Shown here one piece after another: positions 39,050 through 45,143 of a stretch of DNA of 64,000 bases. Each line of letters opens with the position of its first letter. Positions within the stretch are counted from its first letter, which is position 1. Location: positions 62,001 through 126,000 of the forward strand of contig CAZWZL010000001.1 in NCBI GenBank assembly GCA_964638515.1. Reading direction: 5' to 3'. A program made the translations under genes and the position numbers. The notes beneath the pieces are model-generated. The model made no database searches. It was given only the letters and a program-made list of their open reading frames with translations, and had not been told where the DNA came from. This DNA is from CAYPGJ01 sp964638515 (GTDB taxonomy: Bacteria; Planctomycetota; Phycisphaerae; Phycisphaerales; UBA1924).

Positions 39050-40267
39050 AAACCCCATCTTCTCCATCAACCCCTCGAAGTGATCCAGGTCATAAAACTC
39101 CATCACCACCCTTCCCCGCTTCCCGCTCGCGTCCGTCCGGATCCGCACGCGCGTCCCCAAATGCTCGCCCAATCGCTTCTCGAGGTCCCGCGCCTGCGCC
39201 TGCGCTCGTGACAACCCCCCCACTCTCGTCTCTTCCACATCTCCCGTGTCATCAATCCGCACTCCCCCCGGCGAACCCTCATACGCCCCCGCCGCGATCG
39301 TCGCCTCCAACCTCCTCACGCTCCAACCCGCGCTCTCGCAACGCTTCGCCAGCGCCACGCGCGCCTTCCCGCTCGGCACACTCAAGAGCGCCTTCCCATG
39401 CCCCGCCGTCAACGCCCCGCTCGACACCCGATCACGAATCGTCTCCTCCAGCTCCACCAATCGAATCAAGTTCGCAACCGTCGGCCGCTCGAGCCCCACC
39501 CGCTCCGCCACCTCCCCGTGACTCAACCCAAACTCCTCCGACAAGCGCTTCAGCCCCTCCGCGCGCTCCATCGGATTCAAATCCTCGCGCTGCATGTTCT
39601 CCACCAATCCCCACGAAGCGCTCTCCTCATCACTCAAGCGCACCACCACCGCCGGAATCGCCGACAGCCCCGCGATCTTCGCCGCCCGCCAACGACGCTC
39701 ACCCGCCACCAACTCGTACAACCCCACGCCCGCCTCGCGCACGGCCACCGGCTGCATCACCCCGCTCACACGAATCGAATCCGCCAACCCCTTCAGCGCA
39801 CGCTCATCCATCGTCTTCCGAGGCTGATGCCGGCTCGTCACAATCCGCTGCAACGGAATCCGCAACAAACGCTCCACCACCCCATCTTCACCCGCCCGCT
39901 CACCCGCGCGCTCACGCGATGCTCCTTCATCAAGAGCCGCGCGAGCGGCCGACACGCGCGCATCGCCGATCTCGTGCGCGCCGCCGCGCCCCGACGCAGC
40001 GCCCTCCCGCGCGCGCGCCGAAGAGGTCGATTCGATCACGCCCGCCGCCGCGACATCCCCCCCACCGCGCGCGTCATCACCACCGTCCACCTCTACACGC
40101 TTCGTCCGTTTCGCCGAGTCCGTGCGCGCCGCCACGTCCCCTGCAGCCTCGCGGCGAACATCTTGGGTCCCGCCCTCCCCCTCGCCCGCCGACTCGACAG
40201 CCACCGGCTGAGACAGCAAACTGCTCAGGCCCCGCCCCAACCTCCGCTCCGACTTCGACTGCGACAT
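39032..40267 (-). CDS. parB: ParB chromosome partition protein
   Basis: 411 residues. The N-terminus is the typical MSQSKSERRLGRGLSSLL, the ParA-contacting motif. A long low-complexity stretch (about 25-130) follows. The ParB/Srx-like CTPase domain has HQPRKTMDERALKGLADSI and GERRWRA (about 137-230). The HTH has LSHGEVAERVGLERPTVANLIRL (about 255-280), and the C-terminal part has the dimerisation segment. It binds parS, and a perfect parS is 360 bp from its start. No parA is adjacent. Its last codons lie inside a dispersed repeat. Confidence 0.93.
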   Translation of the reverse strand: MSQSKSERRLGRGLSSLLSQPVAVESAGEGEGGTQDVRREAAGDVAARTDSAKRTKRVEVDGGDDARGGGDVAAAGVIESTSSARAREGAASGRGGAHEIGDARVSAARAALDEGASRERAGERAGEDGVVERLLRIPLQRIVTSRHQPRKTMDERALKGLADSIRVSGVMQPVAVREAGVGLYELVAGERRWRAAKIAGLSAIPAVVVRLSDEESASWGLVENMQREDLNPMERAEGLKRLSEEFGLSHGEVAERVGLERPTVANLIRLVELEETIRDRVSSGALTAGHGKALLSVPSGKARVALAKRCESAGWSVRRLEATIAAGAYEGSPGGVRIDDTGDVEETRVGGLSRAQAQARDLEKRLGEHLGTRVRIRTDASGKRGRVVMEFYDLDHFEGLMEKMGFGGEGH

Positions 40268-40326
40268 GCCTCACACTCCGTGTTCGGTATCAGTACGGCA
40301 TCCAAGCCCCATCCTCATGACGCATC

Positions 40327-40342
40327 GTGGAACGCGTTCCAC
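40327..40342. promoter_or_regulatory. Everted parS-like palindrome
   Basis: GTGGAACGCGTTCCAC is a perfect 16-bp palindrome. It equals the two halves of parS (TGTTCCAC, GTGGAACA) in swapped order, apart from the central bases. ParB binding is untested; the order of half-sites differs from known parS. Confidence 0.3.
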
Positions 40343-40361
40343 ACAGGACAAGCTCCGCTGC

Positions 40362-40868
40362 ATGGCAGATTATCGGCAAATCGAGTTCCTCGCTCGCGCA
40401 CTTTTGCGCCGGCCATCCGATAACGCCGTGCTCCTCTGCCGCAACGTCCAGAAGGGCTACTTCTACCTCCCGGGCGGGCACATCGAATTCGATGAGACCG
40501 CCGCGTGCGCACTGGCCCGCGAATGCTTCGAGGAAATGGGCCTCACGCTCTCCGTTGGCCCATTGCTCGCCGTGGCCGAGGTCCGCTTCGGTGCGCGCGG
40601 CGAGTCCCATCACGAAATCAACATAGTGTTCCACGTGGAACACCCCCCCACACATCCTCTCGCCGTGTGTGCGCAAGAGCCTGAAATCGACTTCCATTGG
40701 GCCACTCCCGCAGAACTCGGTTCTCTGGACCTCCGCCCCGAAGTCCTGAAGACCTGGCTGCTTTCCCGTCTTTCCAAGCCCGCAAGCCTTCCGCCCGCAA
40801 TGGTCGCACAGCCCGCTCACATCGCTCCACCGCCCATCGACTGGCTCCCAAGCCCGCCTTCCCACTGA
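40362..40868 (+). CDS. NUDIX hydrolase with internal parS
   Basis: 168 residues. The 23-residue NUDIX box is complete at 39-61 (GGHIEFDE...RECFEEMGL), so it should hydrolyse nucleoside diphosphate-linked substrates with Mg2+. Substrate unknown. The ATG at 40362 is preferred over two upstream in-frame starts. Bases 40627-40642 form a perfect parS site read as VFHVEH in this frame. The C-terminus is Pro/Ser-rich. Whether the gene or the site came first cannot be told. Confidence 0.82.
   Translation: MADYRQIEFLARALLRRPSDNAVLLCRNVQKGYFYLPGGHIEFDETAACALARECFEEMGLTLSVGPLLAVAEVRFGARGESHHEINIVFHVEHPPTHPLAVCAQEPEIDFHWATPAELGSLDLRPEVLKTWLLSRLSKPASLPPAMVAQPAHIAPPPIDWLPSPPSH
40627..40642. promoter_or_regulatory. 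parS: parS site (ParB-binding)
   Basis: TGTTCCACGTGGAACA is a perfect 16-bp palindrome that matches the parS consensus shared by most bacteria. It is 360 bp from the start of parB and lies inside the NUDIX gene. Confidence 0.85.
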
Positions 40869-41300
40869 TTCGCGCGGCTCAGCGTCGCCGATCTTGCTCC
40901 GTCCCTGGCGCCGCATCGCGGCCCAGAGCCTTGTTGGAGCAAGAGAGGAGTCAGACGCATGGACCACGCGCCCCGCCCGGGGAATCGTTCGCACGTGGTG
41001 GAAACCACGGGCGCGGCCACCCGCGAGATTTTCCGCCTGCTCGGCGATGCCGAGGCCAACGCCGGAAAGCTCGGCAGCACGCTCTCCACGTCCGAACGAC
41101 TCGCCGAGCTCGGCCTCTGGGCCGCGATGATCGCCCACGAATTCAACAACATCCTGACCCCGGTCCTCAGCTACTCACAGATCGCCCTCGCCAAGCCGGA
41201 CGATCGAGAGCTCGCGGCCCAGGCCCTCGAGCGAGCCGCGGCCGGCGTGGAGCGGGCCGTGGTCGTCGCTGAGCTGATTCTCGATTTCCTGCGGGCCTCA
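40869..41300. other. Strand-composition switch, candidate replication origin region
   Basis: Hand counts per 60 bases give C/G of 25/16 at 41161 and 19/26 at 41221, then 14/25 at 41281 and 14/25 at 41461. Left of here the + strand is C-rich (25/14 at 40381, 22/12 at 30241); right of it G-rich (13/20 at 48001, 9/28 at 60001). The negative-to-positive switch is the usual sign of an origin. No TTATCCACA DnaA-box cluster was seen. Confidence 0.5.
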
Positions 41301-41783
41301 AGGGGGTGCGAGACGGGCTGTCGGTGCGAGATCGAGGCTTGCTTCAATGGCGCCATGACCGGGACTGGGCGCACGCCGGAGGACGATCGAGTGATCGTTC
41401 TCAAGCGAATTCAGGCCGGATTGGCGGCTGGGATCCGCGAGGCCGGGCTCGGCCAGGTGTTTCACAACCTGCTGGTGAACTCGTGGCGGGCACTGGCAGA
41501 GGGCGGAGGCGGCGAGATTGAAGTGGAGGCGCGGGTGTGTTCCACGGGGAACAACCTGGTGGAGATCTGGTTCCGGGACTCGGGGCCGGGGTTGCCCAAG
41601 GCGGCTCGGGAGCGGCTGATGGGCTCCTGGGAGGACGCCACGCTGGGAAATGGGGGCGCCAAGGGCAACGGGCTGGGGTTGCTGGTGTGCCGCAAGATGC
41701 TCGAGGGGGCCGGCGGGAGCATCGAAGTGGTTGACGAGGCGGGGTGGGGGGCGGTGTTTCGGATCGTGCTACCGGCGGCGTAG
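40959..41783 (+). CDS. Short histidine kinase (HisKA-HATPase only)
   Basis: 274 residues, apparently cytoplasmic, with no sensor or membrane part. The phosphoacceptor is His60 in IAHEFNNILTP, an HEFNN H-box. The ATPase domain has FHNLLVNSWRAL (N box), FRDSGPGLP (G1) and NGLGLLVCRKML (G2). No response regulator is adjacent. Composition is odd: the first 85 codons favour C-ending codons and the rest G-ending ones, because the strand switch falls inside the gene. Its 3' half also holds a near-parS sequence. Confidence 0.8.
   Translation: MDHAPRPGNRSHVVETTGAATREIFRLLGDAEANAGKLGSTLSTSERLAELGLWAAMIAHEFNNILTPVLSYSQIALAKPDDRELAAQALERAAAGVERAVVVAELILDFLRASRGCETGCRCEIEACFNGAMTGTGRTPEDDRVIVLKRIQAGLAAGIREAGLGQVFHNLLVNSWRALAEGGGGEIEVEARVCSTGNNLVEIWFRDSGPGLPKAARERLMGSWEDATLGNGGAKGNGLGLLVCRKMLEGAGGSIEVVDEAGWGAVFRIVLPAA
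41538..41553. promoter_or_regulatory. parS-like site, one mismatch
   Basis: TGTTCCACGGGGAACA differs from the perfect parS at one base and breaks one arm. It lies in the histidine kinase gene, 911 bp from the perfect site. In frame it encodes CSTGN. Confidence 0.5.
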
Positions 41784-41809
41784 GTGCGCGCGCGGGGGGG
41801 TGGATGTGG

Positions 41810-43018
41810 TCAGGGGATGATGGCGATCTGCGAGGGATCGACGCGGAGGGTGACGCGATCGGCTCGTGCCGGGGGGGTTGCGCCGCTTGCGAGCAGGATG
41901 GCATGAATTCGCCGCGAGGCTTCTGTGGCGGCGTTGGTGCGCACGACGAGCGAGATACTCTCGCCGAGATACTCGGATTCTTCGACCGTTGCGTGGAACG
42001 TGTTCCACGCTCCGTTTGATTGGGCGGATGATTGAGAAGCGCCGGGCGATTGGGGGAGGGCGTGGGAAGCGGTTTGGGGAGTGGGGGGGGAAGTCATGGA
42101 GCCGGCGGCGGGGGAAGCGGCTGCGATTGCAGCGCGGGAATCAAGGAAAGTCGTGATGGCTTCGGGTCGGATGAGTGCGGTGACTTTGGCGCCTTGCTGG
42201 AGGTTGGAGTGGGTGGGGGAGGCGGTGGCGTGGAGCTGGCCGAGGGGGGAGTCGAGGAGGGCGTGTGTGGTGGTGTGGGAGTGGATGGTTGCGGGGATGA
42301 GGTTGGCGGCGCCGAGGAATTCGGCGACGAAGGTGGAGGTGGGGGCCTGGTACATCTCGCGTGGGGGTGCGAGTTGTTCGATGCGGCCTTGGCGCATGAC
42401 GGCGAGGCGGTCGGCGAGTGAGAGGGCTTCCTTCTGATCGTGTGTGACGTAGACGGTGGTGATGGAGGTGGCGCGGCAGAGCCTGCGGATCTCGGCGCGC
42501 ATGTCGTGTCGGAGTTTGGCGTCGAGGTTGGAGAGGGGTTCGTCCAAGAGGAGGACGTCGGGCTGGACGGCGAGCGCACGTGCGAGTGCGACGCGCTGCT
42601 GCTGACCTCCGGAGAGCTGTGCGGGTTTGCGTTGGGCGTATTGGTTCATCTGGACGAGGGCGAGCGCTTCGGCGGCGCGTTGTCGGCGCTCGGGGCGGGG
42701 GAGTTTGCGTTGGCGCAGGCCGAACTCGACGTTCTCGAGGACGGTCATGTGCGGCCAGAGCGCGTAGGACTGGAAGACCATGCCGACGCGGCGTTTTTCG
42801 GGTGGGAGTCGGGTGACGTCGCGGTCGGCGAAGTGGATTGAGCCTTGGGTGGGCTCGGTGAAGCCGGCGAGCATTCGGAGGATGGTGGTTTTGCCGCAGC
42901 CGGAGGGGCCGAGGAGGAAGAAGAGCTCGCCGGGGTTGATGGTGAGTGAGACGTTGTCGACGGCGGTGGTCTGGCCGAAGCGTTTGGTGAGTGAGGAGAT
43001 GGTGATGGGGAGGGGCAT
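41810..43018 (-). CDS. ABC transporter ATPase, MalK/PotA-type with TOBE domain
   Basis: 402 residues. Walker A GPSGCGKTT (near 37-45), signature LSGGQQQRVALARAL, Walker B VLLLDEPLSNLDAK and VYVTHD are intact. A C-terminal TOBE-type region (about 240-400) is split by a Pro/Ser-rich insert (about 295-340). This layout serves importers of sugars, polyamines, iron or spermidine. No membrane or binding-protein gene is near, so the ATPase may work with partners encoded elsewhere. Start at 43018 rests on the domain start and the TACCAT box 6 nt upstream. Confidence 0.85.
   Translation of the reverse strand: MPLPITISSLTKRFGQTTAVDNVSLTINPGELFFLLGPSGCGKTTILRMLAGFTEPTQGSIHFADRDVTRLPPEKRRVGMVFQSYALWPHMTVLENVEFGLRQRKLPRPERRQRAAEALALVQMNQYAQRKPAQLSGGQQQRVALARALAVQPDVLLLDEPLSNLDAKLRHDMRAEIRRLCRATSITTVYVTHDQKEALSLADRLAVMRQGRIEQLAPPREMYQAPTSTFVAEFLGAANLIPATIHSHTTTHALLDSPLGQLHATASPTHSNLQQGAKVTALIRPEAITTFLDSRAAIAAASPAAGSMTSPPTPQTASHALPQSPGASQSSAQSNGAWNTFHATVEESEYLGESISLVVRTNAATEASRRIHAILLASGATPPARADRVTLRVDPSQIAIIP
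41993..42008. promoter_or_regulatory. Everted parS-like sequence, copy 2
   Basis: GTGGAACGTGTTCCAC matches the site at 40327 at 15 of 16 bases; the arms pair except at one central position. It lies in the ABC ATPase gene, encoding WNTFH on the minus strand. Confidence 0.3.
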
Positions 43019-43024
43019 GGGGGG

Positions 43025-43030
43025 ATGGTA
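43025..43030 (-). promoter_or_regulatory. -10-like TACCAT box, 6 nt before start
   Basis: Read on the minus strand, TACCAT is followed by six C residues and the ATG at 43018. There is no room for a Shine-Dalgarno sequence. It has the same spacing as the phosphatase gene at 865. Confidence 0.45.
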
Positions 43031-43042
43031 GAGGAAGGGAGG

Positions 43043-43084
43043 GGCTGAGAAGGGGCACTCGGGATTAGGCATTAGGCACTAAGG
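43043..43084 (-). repeat. CTAGTGCC-type repeat, copy 2
   Basis: The reverse complement matches 39009-39049 at about 85%. It lies 25 bp before the ABC ATPase start, whereas copy 1 is at the end of parB. Confidence 0.6.
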
Positions 43085-43176
43085 AAAGGCGAGAACGGAA
43101 AGCGCAACGTGAACATGAAGACAGCGGAGCGCGGCGCGGACTCGGGGGATGGCGTTGCATGATGATGCGTGTGGTG

Positions 43177-43253
43177 TTCGCCCGGCGTGCCTCCCGCCCG
43201 CCCGGGGGAGAAGGAAGATTAGGAGTTGATCGAGCCCCGGCACGCCGGGCGAA
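43177..43253 (-). repeat. 79-bp hairpin-ended repeat, copy C
   Basis: Read on the minus strand it has perfect 15-bp arms TTCGCCCGGCGTGCC and GGCACGCCGGGCGAA. Against copy B the arms differ at positions 9 and 12 and at their paired partners. Confidence 0.75.
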
Positions 43254-43340
43254 GGATGGAAGGCGGCGTTGCAAGGTGGGGAGGCGCGGGAGCGCAGGGG
43301 GGTGATGGAAGGGAAGAGGCGGGGAGGAAGCGGAGGAGGG

Positions 43341-43371
43341 GTAGACGCTCCTTCACAGTCGCGTCTCGTTC
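43341..43371 (+). repeat. GTAGRCGCTC repeat, copy 1
   Basis: This 31-bp segment matches 43452-43482 at roughly 24 of 31 bases in direct orientation. Confidence 0.4.
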
Positions 43372-43451
43372 GTCAGGCGTATTGCGCGATGGGCGCGCTC
43401 ACACGAAGCGGGTTGGCTGTGTGAACGAGAGGCGGTGGGGACGGAGAAGAA

Positions 43452-43482
43452 GTAGGCGCTCGCTCGCGGTCGTGGCTCCTTC
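43452..43482 (+). repeat. GTAGRCGCTC repeat, copy 2
   Basis: Second copy of the 31-bp repeat, 111 bp after the first. It resembles short dispersed repeats I recall from planctomycete intergenic regions; this is unverified. Confidence 0.4.
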
Positions 43483-43497
43483 TGTGCGCGAGGAGGC

Positions 43498-43509
43498 GGA
43501 ACACGTTCC
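43498..43509. promoter_or_regulatory. Short everted parS-like GGAACACGTTCC
   Basis: A 12-bp sequence with GGAAC/GTTCC arms, in the order opposite to parS. It lies in the gap 2.9 kb from the perfect site. It may be chance. Confidence 0.2.
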
Positions 43510-43637
43510 GGATTGACGGGGTGGGGTTGCGCGATGAGGGCGGGATGGGTTGTGGCGTGTTGGCGGCGGCGCCCGTAGGGTGCTGTCGGCGCCGTGGGGG
43601 AGGCGCGGCGACGTGTCGGGGGAGAAGGGGCGGGTTC

Positions 43638-44300
43638 ATGGACAATGCGGTGGCGCTGGTGCAGGCGTATCTGCGCGTGAACGGGTACTTGACGGCGACG
43701 GAGTTGCCGGTGGTGGAGTCGTTGCGGGGCGGGGGGTATCAGGCGTTGACGGATTTGGACGTGCTGGCGTTTCGGTTTGGGCGAGCGAGCGTGATGGGGG
43801 AGGCCGTGAATTCGTCGCGGCGGAAGAAGTCGAGCGCGCCGCCGGTGGACCCTGCGCTGGATCTTCGGCCGGACCTGCCGGACATGGTGATCGGGGAGGT
43901 GAAGGAGGGTCGTGCGACGCTGAATCGCGGTGCGACGGACAAGTCGGTGTTGGGTGCGGCAATCGCGCGGTTCGGTTGTTGCGATGCGGCGGAGAGCGAG
44001 GTGGTGGTGACGGACCTGCTTCGGCGGGGTCGGGCGAAGATGGCGCACGGGCATCGTGTGCGGCTGGTGGCGTTCGGCTCGCAGGCGCCGGAGGGGGGCG
44101 CGCGGGGGTACGAGGTGATTCTGCTGTCGCACGTGGTGTCGTTTCTGCGCGCGCACCTTCGGCGGCACTGGTCGGTGTTTCAGGCGTCGGAGATGAAGGA
44201 TCCGGCGCTGGGGTTGTTGGCGCTTTTGGAGAAGAGCGGGGCGTGGGGGGATGAGGAGGGTGATGCGCGCGGGGGATCAGGGGAAGATGGCGGGGCGTAG
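43638..44300 (+). CDS. Hypothetical protein, PD-(D/E)XK nuclease-like core
   Basis: 220 residues. QALTDLDVLAFRF (35-47) followed by VIGEVKEG (84-91) gives an Asp...Glu-x-Lys arrangement like the active site of PD-(D/E)XK nucleases: Asp39 or Asp41, Glu87, Lys89. The N-terminal 33 residues (VALVQAYLRVNGYLTATELPVVE) would be the helix that precedes it. DNA or RNA cleavage is inferred from spacing only. A purine-rich site precedes the ATG. It lies beside repeats and 2.4 kb from the candidate origin. Confidence 0.6.
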   Translation: MDNAVALVQAYLRVNGYLTATELPVVESLRGGGYQALTDLDVLAFRFGRASVMGEAVNSSRRKKSSAPPVDPALDLRPDLPDMVIGEVKEGRATLNRGATDKSVLGAAIARFGCCDAAESEVVVTDLLRRGRAKMAHGHRVRLVAFGSQAPEGGARGYEVILLSHVVSFLRAHLRRHWSVFQASEMKDPALGLLALLEKSGAWGDEEGDARGGSGEDGGA

Positions 44301-44326
44301 GCGCGGAGGTTGATTCGGCGCGCGGG

Positions 44327-45052
44327 TCATGATCCGGCGCGTGCGAGGTTGGCTTCGCGTTCGAGGGCCTTGGTGAAGAGGATGTTGTTTTCCTTGTGGA
44401 CGTGCTGGTGCATGTCGGCTTCGAGGTTGGCGAGGCCGTCGAGCATGGCGCGGTAGGTGTTGCAGGCCCATTCGGGAGGCTGGTAGTTGTCGGTGGCGGT
44501 GCGCATGACGGCGAGGGCGGCGCCGGCGTTGTCGTGTTCTGCTTCCATCTGGCGGATGGGGTTGGCGAGCGTGGCGCAGTGGAAGTGGGGGAGCGTGGCG
44601 GCGGTGTCGATCTGTCGGACCATGGGGAAGAGGATCTGTTCTTCCTTGACCATGTGCGCGTTGAGTTCATCGCGGAGGGCGCAGAAGGCGCGTCGGACGT
44701 CGAGGAGGCGCGGATCGGAGTCGGCGTGCACGCGGGCGACCTTCTCGGTGATCTGGTCGAGCCGGGGGAGTTCGGAGCGGAGGAATGCGTGATGGTGCTG
44801 CTCGATGTGGTCGGCGAGTTGGGTGAGGGAGAGCGTGTCGGGGTTGAGCGCGGGGGCGGGCTGGTTGTCGGCGAGAGCGAGGAGCTTGATGACGGAGGCG
44901 GGGTCGAGGGACTCGGCGGCGCAGGCCTGGGCGAGCGTGCGCTTGCCGGCGCAGCAGTAGTCGATGTGGAGCGCCTCGAAGACCCGGGAGCGTGCGGGCT
45001 TCTCGGTGACGAGGCTGGAGATGGTGGCTTCGGGTGAAAGGGCGGCGGGCAT
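44327..45052 (-). CDS. Iron-sulfur cluster repair di-iron protein (RIC/ScdA/YtfE)
   Basis: 241 residues: the N-terminal DUF542 region with HIDYCCAGKRTL (Cys33-Cys34) and a hemerythrin-like domain with His residues in ADHIEQHHHAFL, LNAHMVKEEQILFP, MEAEHDNAGAAL and MHQHVHKENNILFTKAL. RIC proteins repair Fe-S clusters damaged by nitric oxide or oxidants. A good promoter and an overlapping near-palindrome precede it, which suggests repression by a stress sensor such as an Rrf2-type NsrR. No such regulator is adjacent. Confidence 0.92.
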   Translation of the reverse strand: MPAALSPEATISSLVTEKPARSRVFEALHIDYCCAGKRTLAQACAAESLDPASVIKLLALADNQPAPALNPDTLSLTQLADHIEQHHHAFLRSELPRLDQITEKVARVHADSDPRLLDVRRAFCALRDELNAHMVKEEQILFPMVRQIDTAATLPHFHCATLANPIRQMEAEHDNAGAALAVMRTATDNYQPPEWACNTYRAMLDGLANLEADMHQHVHKENNILFTKALEREANLARAGS

Positions 45053-45082
45053 GGTGGGCTCCGGGCAAGGTGAAGAAAAAGG

Positions 45083-45096
45083 TCTAGATATCCAGA
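45083..45096. promoter_or_regulatory. Candidate operator before the RIC gene
   Basis: TCTAGATATCCAGA is a 14-bp near-palindrome with one broken pair. It lies just downstream of the -10 box and over the predicted start of transcription (about 45094), the place for a repressor. Confidence 0.45.
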
Positions 45097-45100
45097 ATTG

Positions 45101-45129
45101 AGTGTAGAGGGGTTGTGGTTGGGTGTCCA
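45101..45129 (-). promoter_or_regulatory. Promoter of the RIC gene
   Basis: On the minus strand, -35 TGGACA (45124-45129) and -10 TACACT (45101-45106) are 17 bp apart, a good sigma-70-type match. The leader would be about 42 nt. Confidence 0.55.
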
Positions 45130-45143
45130 GCGGGGGTTTGTGG

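Larger units (their letters stand above)
43019..43637. other. 619-bp repeat-rich gap
   Basis: No gene was found. It contains the second CTAGTGCC-type repeat, copy C of the 79-bp family, two 31-bp GTAGRCGCTC repeats and a shorter everted parS-like GGAACACGTTCC. The minus-strand ABC gene has a TACCAT box near its start at the left end. Confidence 0.65.

Noticed and set aside
37459..43637. CRISPR array as explanation for the repeats
   Set aside because: Repeats are few, of different families, unevenly spaced and palindromic; no cas genes are present.
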